Assembly (NCBI GenBank): GCA_029266035.1 | Contig: JAJUFH010000006.1 | Span: 1-64,000, forward strand | Length of the DNA: 64,000 nucleotides | Origin: Sinomicrobium sp. | Lineage (GTDB): Bacteria > Bacteroidota > Bacteroidia > Flavobacteriales > Flavobacteriaceae | Reading direction: 5' to 3' | The notes under the pieces: generated by a model | The model's input: the letters and a program-made list of their open reading frames with translations, nothing else | What the model was told of the DNA's origin: nothing | Databases searched by the model: none | Translations under genes and position numbers: made by a program | Shown here: positions 8,786 through 15,974 of the stretch, piece after piece | How the letters are laid out: every line of letters starts with the position of its first letter | Numbering within the stretch: the first letter of the stretch is position 1

Positions 8786-8847
8786 AACCGCTCCAAGTCC
8801 TCCAAAAAATGTTTCGAGATTTGTTCGGTTGGGGCTACTAAACAGGA
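8786..8847 (+). repeat. 62-nt direct repeat, right copy (R2)
   Basis: Starts AACCGCTCCAAGTC and ends TACTAAACAGGA; it is the partner of 6639-6700 with six mismatches. It lies 26 bases after the AbiEii stop codon and 45 bases before the end of the convergent lipoprotein gene, at the change from AT-rich accessory DNA to chromosomal-type DNA. This suits an attR-like junction. No minus-strand or plus-strand reading frame through it is recognisable as a known gene end. Confidence 0.85.
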
Positions 8848-8875
8848 GAAGTGATTAATAGTATCGCTTCTTTTA
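8847..8875 (+). terminator. Terminator-like hairpin after R2
   Basis: AGAAGTGAT / ATCGCTTCT pair (one G-T) around TAATAGT, followed by TTTTAT. It would end transcription of the AbiE-like pair. The stem sequence is unrelated to that after R1 although its position relative to the repeat is the same. Confidence 0.55.
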
Positions 8876-8892
8876 TCGCTCTTCCCCAAACA

Positions 8893-9732
8893 TCACTCCT
8901 CTACTCTTTGGGCGACAAATACTGATAAGGCATTTGCCCGTTCTGTACCCCTACTTAGATATTGTACCTCTCCATTTTTCCAAAGGGTAGCAATAGCTCT
9001 TGAATGGTTGAATGCATCACCCACCATATATACATCACCATCCGAAACAAATACAGAGTAGCCAAATGTTCCTGGGGCTGTTATTAGATCACCGTCGTTT
9101 AGCTGCTGTGCCACGCCATTTTCCCAAAGGGTATTGACATACGCTGTACCGTTGTGTGAATGGCCTGCCACATATACATCACTTCCCGCCACAAATACCG
9201 AATAGGTCCGGACACTACTCGCACCATCGCTTAGTTCCTGTGCTACGCCATTCTTCCAAATAGTAGCAACGTCTAATCCTTTATTTACAAAACCCGCTAC
9301 ATATACATCGCTACCTGAGACAAATACAGAACTGGCAATGGCCCAATCTGTGCCCTCGCTTAGCTCCTGTGCCTCGCTATTTTCCCAAAGGGTGGCAATT
9401 CTCTTCTCACCCCTGCCTGTATAGCCCGACACATAGACATCACTGCCTGAGACAAATACCGAATTAGCTTCTGTATCATTCACGTCTTCGCTTAACTCCT
9501 GTGCCTCACCGTTCTTCCACAGGGTAGCGACCGCGTTTGTGCCGTTATATACATTCCCCGCCACATACACATCGTAAACCGCCTCGGGTTCAGGATTAGG
9601 ATCGGGATTGTCAGGGCCTCCATCGTCATTAGAGCAACTAAATGCGACAATGGTGAGTATGGCCAACACTAAGACTTTTAAAGTACTTTGCAGGGGGTGG
9701 TTGTTTATACAGTGATTGCTGTTTTTTTTCAT
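8893..9732 (-). CDS. Lipoprotein with five tandem beta-repeat units
   Basis: The 279-residue protein begins with a lipoprotein signal ending in LTIVAFSC, then a Pro/Asp-rich spacer (DNPDPNPEPE) and five units of about 45 residues with the pattern DVYVAG...G...ATLWKNGxAQELS...SVFVSGS. Such repeats are common in Bacteroidota surface lipoproteins and are expected to form a propeller or solenoid. The function is unknown. The protein ends SVFVAQRVEE, exactly at a repeat boundary, so a natural C-terminus is plausible; but it ends only 45 bases from the element-side repeat R2, so loss of further repeats by the insertion cannot be excluded. Confidence 0.75.
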   Translation of the reverse strand: MKKNSNHCINNHPLQSTLKVLVLAILTIVAFSCSNDDGGPDNPDPNPEPEAVYDVYVAGNVYNGTNAVATLWKNGEAQELSEDVNDTEANSVFVSGSDVYVSGYTGRGEKRIATLWENSEAQELSEGTDWAIASSVFVSGSDVYVAGFVNKGLDVATIWKNGVAQELSDGASSVRTYSVFVAGSDVYVAGHSHNGTAYVNTLWENGVAQQLNDGDLITAPGTFGYSVFVSDGDVYMVGDAFNHSRAIATLWKNGEVQYLSRGTERANALSVFVAQRVEE

Positions 9733-10036
9733 AACTATTAGTTTTAATTAGTCCTGTAACTTCAAACTCAGTAGTTACAAGATTAAAACATGTTGTCATT
9801 GAATGCAATAGAGAATAAGTATAGAGGGCGTATCATTGAGTGTTTGAAAAAAGGACAAATAATCACAAAAACCCCTTAAACACTCCTTCTACCCCCTTAA
9901 AAACTCATTGAACTTGATATAAAGCAGCTGTTTTGAGGTATCTTTGAAGTTATCTTCAGACAAGACAGCGGCATGGTTAGAACAACTATAAATGCAGGCA
10001 ATGCTGTTTTCACCGACGAAATGGCTACGGTATCGG
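9733..10036. other. Intergenic stretch with two short coding-like remnants
   Basis: No full gene is seen. An open frame at 9790-9879 encodes 29 residues (MLSLNAIENKYRGRIIECLK...), and another at 9973-10056 encodes 28 residues (MVRTTINAGNAVFTDEMATV...) that reads like a gene fragment and runs into the thi promoter. Neither resembles a family I know. They could be remnants of a gene lost when the element inserted nearby, or chance. Confidence 0.3.
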
Positions 10037-10068
10037 TTTGCCCCCCAATCATATAATTCATATATTTG
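10037..10068 (+). promoter_or_regulatory. Promoter of the thi operon (TTTG-N20-TATATTTG)
   Basis: TTTG at 10037-10040 and TATATTTG at 10061-10068 match the Bacteroidota -33/-7 consensus (TTTG, TAnnTTTG) with 20 bases between them. Transcription would begin about five bases later, right at the 5' end of the TPP riboswitch. Confidence 0.7.
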
Positions 10069-10071
10069 TCT

Positions 10072-10152
10072 AAAGCTTTAGGGGTATTCTGAAAAGAATT
10101 GAGAGAGTCCCTTTGAACCTGATCCGGCTAACACCTGCGTAGGGAAAAGCAA
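10072..10152 (+). ncRNA. TPP riboswitch (THI element)
   Basis: The conserved THI-box parts are present in order: TTTAGGGGT near the 5' end, a CTGA-AAAG...TTGAGAGAGT region forming the first arm, then CCCTTTGAACCTGATC and GGCTAACACCTGCGTAGGGA, which hold the pyrimidine-binding and pyrophosphate-binding bulges. It senses thiamine pyrophosphate. A small hairpin with a T-run follows at once, so the likely mode is transcription termination when TPP is bound. It controls thiM-thiE-thiD-tenA, 80 bases downstream. Confidence 0.96.
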
Positions 10153-10156
10153 AATG

Positions 10157-10180
10157 CATCAGTATTGATGTTTTTCTTTC
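10157..10180 (+). terminator. Terminator of the TPP riboswitch expression platform
   Basis: CATCA-GTAT-TGATG forms a five-pair hairpin followed by TTTTTCTTTC. It sits just after the riboswitch and before thiM, as expected for an attenuator. The stem is short, so efficiency depends on the T-run. Confidence 0.6.
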
Positions 10181-10229
10181 TTTATTCTATAGTGTTTTCC
10201 TAAAGCGTTTTTTAATAAAAATTAGTTTA

Positions 10230-11030
10230 ATGGAAAACAATCTTTGGAATTACATTCAATCCGTAAAAAAACAATCGCCACTTGTTCATAATATCACCAA
10301 TTTTGTAGTGATGAACAATACTGCCAATGCGCTTTTAGCAGTTGGAGCTTCTCCGATTATGGCTCATGCAAAATCTGAAATCAAAGATATGGTCGCTATC
10401 TCCGGCGCAACAGTTATCAATATCGGAACCTTAGATGAGTATTGGTCTGAAGCTATGCTAATGGCTGCAGAGGAAGCGCATCGCAGCGGAAAAACTTGGG
10501 TTTTAGATCCGGTTGGAGCAGGCGCCACCGCTTTTCGAGATGAAATCTCAGCAAAACTTTTGGCATTTAAACCCACGATCGTGAGGGGGAACGCTTCAGA
10601 GATCATCGCCTTGGCCAAGGCCAACAAAACCACTACAAAAGGAGTAGACAGTACCGCTGAAAGCAATGAGGCAATAGACGCAGCCAAATATCTTGTAGAA
10701 CACTATCACTCCACTGTATGTATTTCGGGAGCAACAGATCTTATCATCGATGAAAAGACAACTTATTTTGTTAAAAACGGTCACCCCTTGATGACAAAGG
10801 TAACGGGATTGGGTTGTTCCGCTTCGGCCATAGTTGGGGCTTTTGCCTCAATTTCTGAAAATAGAACAGAAGCTACTGCCGCCGCTATGTCGCTATTGGG
10901 TATTGCGGGAGAATTGGCCGAAAAGATTTCTACGGGACCAGGGAGTCTTCAGCTAAATATTTTGGACAAACTGCACAATATTTCGGAGCAGGAGTTTTTT
11001 GAAAATGTAAAGGTTTCAAAAAATGAGTAG
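10230..11030 (+). CDS. thiM: Hydroxyethylthiazole kinase
   Basis: The 266-residue enzyme phosphorylates 4-methyl-5-(2-hydroxyethyl)thiazole with ATP, salvaging the thiazole half of thiamine. Family landmarks are VHNITNFVVMNNTANALLA near the start (substrate pocket), GASPIMAHA, WVLDPVGAGAT, the RGNASEI segment and VTGLGCSASA, where the Cys of the G-C-S motif is the usual near-catalytic residue. It is the first gene after the TPP riboswitch and overlaps thiE by eight bases. Without thiC, thiG or thiH here, the operon is geared to salvage; de novo genes may lie elsewhere. Confidence 0.96.
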   Translation: MENNLWNYIQSVKKQSPLVHNITNFVVMNNTANALLAVGASPIMAHAKSEIKDMVAISGATVINIGTLDEYWSEAMLMAAEEAHRSGKTWVLDPVGAGATAFRDEISAKLLAFKPTIVRGNASEIIALAKANKTTTKGVDSTAESNEAIDAAKYLVEHYHSTVCISGATDLIIDEKTTYFVKNGHPLMTKVTGLGCSASAIVGAFASISENRTEATAAAMSLLGIAGELAEKISTGPGSLQLNILDKLHNISEQEFFENVKVSKNE

Positions 11031-11658
11031 AATCCTTTCTTTTCCTTATCAGCTTTATCTCGTAATCTCTGAATCAGATTGCAAAGGTCGAGACTTCATA
11101 GATGTGGCTGAACAAGCAATTTTGGGTGGAGTTGACATTATTCAGCTACGGGAAAAAAATGCTTCCGATTCGGATTTTCTGGAAAAAGCAATTCGGCTGA
11201 AAGAGATTACCGACAAATATGGGATTCCCTTAATTATCAACGACAATGCTTTTGTCGCTAAGGAAATTGAAGCTTTTGGCATCCATGTAGGGCAAAACGA
11301 TATACATCCGACAATTTTAAGAGAAGATTTTTTCGACAATAAGATGATAGGTTATTCCATTGAGCATTTGGATCAACTCAAAAACAACGATACCCTTACT
11401 TCGGATTATTTAGGTGTCAGTCCGATTTTCAGAACAAAAACTAAATTAGATACGGTTACAGAATGGGGATTGGAAGGACTGATCGAAATTAGAGCGCTCA
11501 CCGAGAAACCACTGATAGCGATTGGAAATATACATCTTAACAACGCAAAAGACGTGATGAGATCGGGGGCAGATTGCATAGCGGTAGTATCAGAAATCTG
11601 CAGTGCTGAAAACCCTCAAAAAGCCGCTTTTGACCTAAAAAATGAAATCGAAAAATGA
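11023..11658 (+). CDS. thiE: Thiamine-phosphate synthase
   Basis: The 211-residue TIM-barrel enzyme joins HMP-pyrophosphate and thiazole phosphate to give thiamine phosphate. Recognisable parts are GGVDIIQLREKN (diphosphate binding), the LIINDNAFVAKE and GIHVGQND loops, and C-terminal AIGNIHLNNAKDVMRSGADCIAVVSEI (phosphate-binding end of the barrel). The TPPxS serine/threonine segment is represented by PIFRTKTK. It overlaps thiM by eight bases and thiD by four, so coupled translation is likely. Length is normal for the family. Confidence 0.94.
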   Translation: MSRILSFPYQLYLVISESDCKGRDFIDVAEQAILGGVDIIQLREKNASDSDFLEKAIRLKEITDKYGIPLIINDNAFVAKEIEAFGIHVGQNDIHPTILREDFFDNKMIGYSIEHLDQLKNNDTLTSDYLGVSPIFRTKTKLDTVTEWGLEGLIEIRALTEKPLIAIGNIHLNNAKDVMRSGADCIAVVSEICSAENPQKAAFDLKNEIEK

Positions 11659-12488
11659 AAAAGTACAAATACCCTTCCGTCCTAGCTATCGCAGGGTTTG
11701 ACGGCAGTGGAGGTGCCGGAATTCAGGCAGATATAAAAACCATTTCGGCTTTAGGATGTTATGCCACCTCCGTTTTAACAGCTTTACCCGTTCAGAATAC
11801 CCAAGGGGTAAGAAATATATTCCATATTCCCGTCAAAGCCGTATCGGAACAGATCGAGGCCATTATGGACGATGTTTTTCCGGATGCTATAAAGATTGGA
11901 ATGGTGCATACCCCAGAATTGGTCGAGACCATTGTAAAGACTTTGGCCAAATACAAAAAGGTTCCGATTGTATTCGATCCTGTGATGGTCGCGACAAGTG
12001 GTCATCGGCTTATAGAAAAAGAAACTATCCAAACAATCGTCAAAGAACTTTTTCCTATTTCGGATATTCTCACACCCAATATGGATGAGGCTTCAATTTT
12101 GGCCGATATGCAAGTAAAAACCTTAGACGATATGAAAATAGCAGGAGAAAAGATTAAAGATCTTGGCGGCAAACACATACTGCTAAAGGGAGGTCATCAA
12201 ACTACTGCAAAAATCACTTCGCTATTTTACAGTGATAAACACAGTTCTCGGGTTTTTGAAAGCCTAAAATTAAACACCAACAACACCCACGGTTCGGGCT
12301 GTACGCTTTCTTCTGCAATTGCTTCGTTTATCGCACAAGGAAAATCTTTAAACGATGCGGTAGCCTGTGCTCAAGCTTATGTTTCAGAAGCAATCATCAA
12401 CGGGAGCGATGTACAAACCGGAAAGGGAAATGGCCCTTTAAATCACTTTTTTAACCCTCAAAAACTTATTAAAAATGAATTGGTCTGA
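11655..12488 (+). CDS. thiD: Hydroxymethylpyrimidine / phosphomethylpyrimidine kinase
   Basis: The 277-residue ribokinase-like enzyme phosphorylates HMP and then HMP-P, supplying the pyrimidine half. Motifs: AIAGFDGSGGAGIQADIKTISALG at the N-terminus, VFDPVMVATSGHRL, LTPNMDEASIL and the anion hole/catalytic NNTHGSGCTLSSAIA. It overlaps thiE by four bases and tenA by 14. Together with TenA it can use pyrimidines from thiamine breakdown. Confidence 0.95.
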   Translation: MKKYKYPSVLAIAGFDGSGGAGIQADIKTISALGCYATSVLTALPVQNTQGVRNIFHIPVKAVSEQIEAIMDDVFPDAIKIGMVHTPELVETIVKTLAKYKKVPIVFDPVMVATSGHRLIEKETIQTIVKELFPISDILTPNMDEASILADMQVKTLDDMKIAGEKIKDLGGKHILLKGGHQTTAKITSLFYSDKHSSRVFESLKLNTNNTHGSGCTLSSAIASFIAQGKSLNDAVACAQAYVSEAIINGSDVQTGKGNGPLNHFFNPQKLIKNELV

Positions 12489-13125
12489 GAAGGTCTGGAA
12501 TTCGACTGAGCGAATTTATAACGACATTATAAACATGTCTTTTATCGAGGAACTGTCAAATGGAACTTTAGACAAAAGTAAATTCCATTTTTACATCGGG
12601 CAAGACGCTCTGTATCTCGAACATTTCGGAAAAGCCCTTGCTTTAATTGGAAGCAAACTCCACAATAAAGCAGATGCCTTGGCCTATATGAGATTTGCAG
12701 AAAGTACTATTGTTGTCGAAAATGCCTTGCACGAATCCTTTTTTAAGGAAATGGGAATCCCGGATCAAAACATCTTACAACCGGCTTGTCATCACTATAT
12801 CCATTTTTTGAGAAGCACCGTTGCCTTTGAGCCCGTAGAAGTTGCAATGGCTGCAACTTTGCCTTGCTTTTGGATTTATAAAAAGGTAGGAGATTATATT
12901 TTAAGCCTTCCTCAGACCCCTAATAACGATTATCAAAGCTGGATCGATACTTACGGGGGAGATGATTTTGCGACTGCGGTTAAGACCGCCATTGAAATTT
13001 GCGACAGAGCGGCCGAAAATACTACTCCCGAGATAAGAACTCGAATGAATGAAGCTTATGCCACGGCTTCTCAACTGGAATTTCAATTCTGGCAAGCCGC
13101 ATACGATTTAAAGGTCTGGAAATAG
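12475..13125 (+). CDS. tenA: TenA family aminopyrimidine aminohydrolase (thiaminase II)
   Basis: The 216-residue all-helical enzyme hydrolyses amino-HMP (and thiamine, slowly) to HMP for salvage. The catalytic set is visible: D44 in IGQDALYL, C131 in ATLPCFWIYKKVG, and E202 in the C-terminal QLEFQFWQAAYDL. The pair of adjacent His in PACHHYIHFL is also typical. It is the last gene of the operon, overlapping thiD by 14 bases. In this setting it feeds HMP to ThiD. Confidence 0.95.
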   Translation: MNWSEKVWNSTERIYNDIINMSFIEELSNGTLDKSKFHFYIGQDALYLEHFGKALALIGSKLHNKADALAYMRFAESTIVVENALHESFFKEMGIPDQNILQPACHHYIHFLRSTVAFEPVEVAMAATLPCFWIYKKVGDYILSLPQTPNNDYQSWIDTYGGDDFATAVKTAIEICDRAAENTTPEIRTRMNEAYATASQLEFQFWQAAYDLKVWK

Positions 13126-13261
13126 TTTGATTTACAACTGTTAAATAACCGCATTATGCTGAATTATCAGCGGTGAGATATTATTTGGAGACATCACTAT
13201 GAAAAGACGTCGAATTTTGTATTTTTGCGCCAAGTAAAAACTAAAAACACTTTTAGTTTAC

Positions 13262-13336
13262 GGGTCATTAACTCAGTTGGTTTAGAGTGTCACCTTGACA
13301 GGGTGGAAGTCATTGGTTCGAATCCAATATGACCCA
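13262..13336 (+). tRNA. tRNA-Val (anticodon GAC)
   Basis: A full cloverleaf of 75 nt: acceptor GGGTCAT / ATGACCC with discriminator A, D-arm CTCAGTTGGTTTAGAG, anticodon stem TCACC/GGTGG with loop TTGACAG (anticodon GAC, reading GUC/GUU), T-arm ATTGG-TTCGAAT-CCAAT. The CCA end is not encoded (CAT follows), as is usual in this phylum. A -7-like TATTTTTG lies at 13220-13227. It is followed by a terminator. Confidence 0.97.
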
Positions 13337-13357
13337 CATTTTACTTTACCTCTACAG

Positions 13358-13384
13358 AAGCACCTTTTACTCGGTGCTTTTTTT
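13358..13384 (+). terminator. Rho-independent terminator after tRNA-Val
   Basis: AAGCACC / GGTGCTT makes a seven-pair stem with an eight-base loop (TTTTACTC) and runs into TTTTTT. It closes the tRNA transcript. Confidence 0.85.
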
Positions 13385-13460
13385 ATGTCTTTTATCTTCA
13401 CTTGTTTGGCGTCTTTTAAAGAGAGTTACAGCAGTAAATATTGCTGGATACTGCTTCGTA

Positions 13461-13508
13461 AATGTTAACCTCTCCCCCTTTTTCGTATAAAAAGGAAACG
13501 CTCAAAAC
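13461..13508 (+). repeat. Leader repeat with hairpin, copy 1 (before first lipoprotein)
   Basis: AATGTTAACC...CCTTTTTCGTATAAAAAGG-AAACG-CTCAAAAC. The CCTTTTT / AAAAAGG arms form a hairpin. A closely related leader with the same order of elements stands before the second lipoprotein gene (14268-14315). It may be a shared regulatory leader duplicated with the gene. Confidence 0.5.
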
Positions 13509-13519
13509 TTGTAAAAAGC

Positions 13520-14242
13520 ATGAAAAATCTAATCGAAAACCTAAAGAGAAACCGCCAAAATGTGATTTGCGAATCACTCATTGCATTGACGGCTGTGCTT
13601 TTAGGTATACTGATTTTTAGTTGCTTTGAAAGTATCGACGATAGCAGCGAGACACCGACATTAGAAGCTATAGCCGAGATAGAGGCCGTGTTTTTTACTG
13701 AAGGTAGCTCTAAAGCTCCTGTGGTGAACTGGAAAGAGAATAAAGGCACATTTGTCTTGACGAGCGATCCTGTACAAGGATTGAGTATAGACCAAAACAC
13801 CGGAGTGTTGTGTTGGACAAAAGACCTTCCAATAGGAGAGCATATCGTCGAGATAACGGCTATCAACAGCAAAGGTAGCAGCTCCAGAACCATAGTGATC
13901 AACAACCCGCTTCAAGGTACATTCCGCGGTTTGAGCGATTTTATTTTAGACAAAGAGATCAACAAGGCCTCCTTTAAAACAGAGATGAAGTTTACTCCTG
14001 ATGGAAATATGACGGGAAGCAGCGATGAATACCAACTTGTAGGGAATTGGAAACTAAGCGAAGGAGAGCTATATGTAGAATTCACATTTGACCCTAATGG
14101 CGAAGCCCTCAGATTTTCTGTAGCACACCCATTGAGTTTCAGTGACGATGCGGTCTATTTAGGGCTAACAAGCCTACTCTACGTACCGGCGAGAAAAGAG
14201 GTTGGGAACATACATCTCTGCATGGGCGATTGTGAGTTGTAA
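13520..14242 (+). CDS. Ig-like lipoprotein, tandem copy 1
   Basis: The 240-residue protein has a lipoprotein signal (LLGILIFSCFESIDD) followed by an Ig-like domain at about residues 45-130 with the phrase QGLSIDQNTGVL and LPIGEHIVEITAINSKGSSS, as in putative-Ig (He_PIG-like) domains. The second half holds a TPDGNMTGSSDEY...GNWKLSEGELYVEF segment and ends in LCMGDCEL. The two-Cys tail is shared by all three tandem paralogues. It is the most divergent copy. Function is unknown; a cell-surface binding role is only a guess. An ECF sigma factor gene follows the cluster. Confidence 0.75.
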   Translation: MKNLIENLKRNRQNVICESLIALTAVLLGILIFSCFESIDDSSETPTLEAIAEIEAVFFTEGSSKAPVVNWKENKGTFVLTSDPVQGLSIDQNTGVLCWTKDLPIGEHIVEITAINSKGSSSRTIVINNPLQGTFRGLSDFILDKEINKASFKTEMKFTPDGNMTGSSDEYQLVGNWKLSEGELYVEFTFDPNGEALRFSVAHPLSFSDDAVYLGLTSLLYVPARKEVGNIHLCMGDCEL

Positions 14243-14267
14243 GGCACTGAAAAAAAAGTACTCTACA

Positions 14268-14315
14268 AATGTTAACCTTCCTCCCTTTTTTACATAAAAG
14301 GGAAACTCTTAAAAC
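14268..14315 (+). repeat. Leader repeat with hairpin, copy 2 (before second lipoprotein)
   Basis: AATGTTAACC...CCCTTTTTTACATAAAAGGG-AAACT-CTTAAAAC parallels the leader of copy 1: same first ten bases, a hairpin with changed but still paired arms (CCCTTTT / AAAAGGG), then GAAAC. Kept pairing despite sequence change suggests the hairpin matters. The third gene keeps only the downstream half (AAACTCTTAAAACATTTAGG). Confidence 0.5.
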
Positions 14316-14326
14316 ATTTAGGCAAT

Positions 14327-15082
14327 ATGAAAACTTTAAGCGAAAACCAACAAACAAACTATAGCACTGCGATATACAAATCACTAAGCCTATTGGCCAC
14401 AGTGTTTTTTAGTGTGCTGATTGTGAGTTGCTCCGGCAGTGACGGCGATGGCGACGGCTATGGAGCACCGACCTTAGAAGCTATAGCCGAGATAGACGCA
14501 ATGTATTTTAAGGAAGGTAGCACTACCACACCTACGATAGACTGGAATGGCCAACAGGGTACCTTTGCCTTGACCGGCACTCCGGTACAAGGCTTGAGCA
14601 TAGACAAAAACACCGGAGTACTCAGTTGGGGGAAAGACCTGCCGATTGGTGAGCACATTGTGGAGATCACAGCTACCAACAGTGTGGGAAACAGCTCCAG
14701 ATCTACAGTGATCAACAATCCCTTTCAAGGCTCATTTAAAGGATTTTACCAGTATTCTACTGCCTCGGTGGGCGGCGGTCCAACCTATGAAGTAAATATA
14801 AGCTTCACTCCCGATGGAAAGACCACAGGACGTATAGAATTATCATCAGGTACTAGATTACCATTTGATGGAATTTGGGAATTGACAGATGATGAGTTAT
14901 TTGTTGAAATCATAGTTAAAGCTCCAGAAGGTGAAACCGCTACATTATCACTGACGAGCGAACTGAATTCCAGTGATGATGCCGTTTATATAGGTCCTAC
15001 TACCCTGTACGTCGGTGAAGGCACTCCTGAGGAATACGCGTATGGAGATATACAACTGTGTATGGGCGATTGTGATTTGTAG
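14327..15082 (+). CDS. Ig-like lipoprotein, tandem copy 2
   Basis: The 251-residue protein has the lipobox FSVLIVSCSGSDGDG, the Ig-like domain with VQGLSIDKNTGVLSWGKDLP and a C-terminal domain ending GDIQLCMGDCDL. Its first 25 codons and the ~30 bases before the ATG are almost identical to copy 3 (MKTLxENQQTNYSTAxYK), pointing to a recent duplication. The middle of the C-terminal domain differs strongly between copies (YQYSTASVGGGPTYEV here), so the conserved Ig part and tail flank a variable part. Function unknown. Confidence 0.75.
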   Translation: MKTLSENQQTNYSTAIYKSLSLLATVFFSVLIVSCSGSDGDGDGYGAPTLEAIAEIDAMYFKEGSTTTPTIDWNGQQGTFALTGTPVQGLSIDKNTGVLSWGKDLPIGEHIVEITATNSVGNSSRSTVINNPFQGSFKGFYQYSTASVGGGPTYEVNISFTPDGKTTGRIELSSGTRLPFDGIWELTDDELFVEIIVKAPEGETATLSLTSELNSSDDAVYIGPTTLYVGEGTPEEYAYGDIQLCMGDCDL

Positions 15083-15114
15083 AAAAAAGAAAACTCTTAA
15101 AACATTTAGGCAAT

Positions 15115-15858
15115 ATGAAAACTTTAAACGAAAACCAACAAACAAACTATAGCACTGCGACATATAAATTGCTAAGCCTATTGGTTGCTGTACTTTTTAG
15201 TGTATTGATTTTTAGCTGTTCTGACGATGGCGATCAGGCAGGATCACCGGTATTAGAAGATATGGCTCAAATAGAAGCCGTGTTACTTACTGAGGGCAAC
15301 TCTGCAACCCCAAAGGTAGTCTGGAACGGCGATCAGGGCACATTTGCTTTGACCAGCCCGCCGGTACAAGGCCTGAGCATAGACGAAAACACCGGAGTGC
15401 TCAGTTGGGGGAAAGACCTGCCAATGGGAGAGCATGCCGTAGAAATCACAGCCACCAACAAAGAGGGTAGCAGCTCTGTCTCTACCGTAATCAACAACCC
15501 TTTTCAAGGTAAATTCTCCGGATTATGGGATGGTAGTGACGACGGAGAATTGGAGAGCTCTCCTTTAGAAATAGAAATGGAGTTCTCCCCCGACGGGAGC
15601 ATTGGCGGAAGTATAATGGATCGTTTTGGCGAATATAATATTAGCGGAAACTGGGAATTAGATGATAGTGAACTATACGCAGAATTCACTTTTGATAGCG
15701 AGGGGTCGGGAACAGTCGAATTATCTTGGTCTGAAGAGCTTAATTTCGGCGATGATGGGGTCACTATTGGGATAACTACCTTTTACATAGGCTACGACCT
15801 TCCCGAGGGGGGTGAGTATGGAGATATACAACTGTGTATGGGCGATTGTGATCTGTAG
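15115..15858 (+). CDS. Ig-like lipoprotein, tandem copy 3
   Basis: The 247-residue protein has the lipobox FSVLIFSCSDDGDQ, the Ig-like domain (QGLSIDENTGVLSWGKDLPM), an acidic C-terminal domain (DGSDDGELESSPLEIEMEF) and the shared tail GDIQLCMGDCDL. It starts only 32 bases after copy 2, so both are probably co-transcribed. The next gene, 116 bases on, is an ECF sigma factor, possibly linked in control. Function unknown. Confidence 0.75.
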   Translation: MKTLNENQQTNYSTATYKLLSLLVAVLFSVLIFSCSDDGDQAGSPVLEDMAQIEAVLLTEGNSATPKVVWNGDQGTFALTSPPVQGLSIDENTGVLSWGKDLPMGEHAVEITATNKEGSSSVSTVINNPFQGKFSGLWDGSDDGELESSPLEIEMEFSPDGSIGGSIMDRFGEYNISGNWELDDSELYAEFTFDSEGSGTVELSWSEELNFGDDGVTIGITTFYIGYDLPEGGEYGDIQLCMGDCDL

Positions 15859-15905
15859 AAAAGCCGACAGTAGGTCATCATTCTGTCATTTATTCGGAAT
15901 AATGG

Positions 15906-15934
15906 TTTGCGTTTAGTGAAAAAAGCTAAATTTG
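15906..15934 (+). promoter_or_regulatory. Putative promoter of the ECF sigma operon
   Basis: TTTG at 15906-15909 and TAAATTTG at 15927-15934 with 17 bases between fit the Bacteroidota housekeeping consensus, slightly short of the usual 19-20 spacing. It lies 40 bases before the GTG start. Confidence 0.5.
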
Positions 15935-15974
15935 TAACAACCGATAGTTAACTTTTTTCACGTGAATCCATTAA

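Larger units (their letters stand above)
1..8850. mobile_element. Cargo end of a putative integrative/conjugative element
   Basis: This stretch is visibly AT-richer than the DNA to its right. It combines a metal-resistance pair, an RteC homologue (a family known from CTnDOT-type conjugative transposons), a sce7726-sce7725-RES operon and an AbiE-like toxin-antitoxin pair. The right limit is placed at the second copy of a 62-nt direct repeat (8786-8847), beyond which chromosomal-type genes (lipoprotein, thi operon) begin. No integrase, relaxase or tra gene lies inside the window, so the element must continue to the left if it is an ICE. The boundary and the type of element are inferences. Confidence 0.5.

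Noticed and set aside
8656-8889. Minus-strand ORF of 77 residues through R2
   Set aside because: It runs across the AbiEii 3' end and the repeat with no recognisable domain. I considered it as a broken gene giving the attachment site but found no support.
8893-9732. Lipoprotein gene truncated by element insertion
   Set aside because: The protein ends at a repeat boundary, which is natural for such repeat proteins, so truncation cannot be claimed from the sequence alone.
9790-9879. 29-residue ORF upstream of the thi operon
   Set aside because: Too short, without a promoter or recognisable family; mentioned only as a possible remnant in the intergenic entry.
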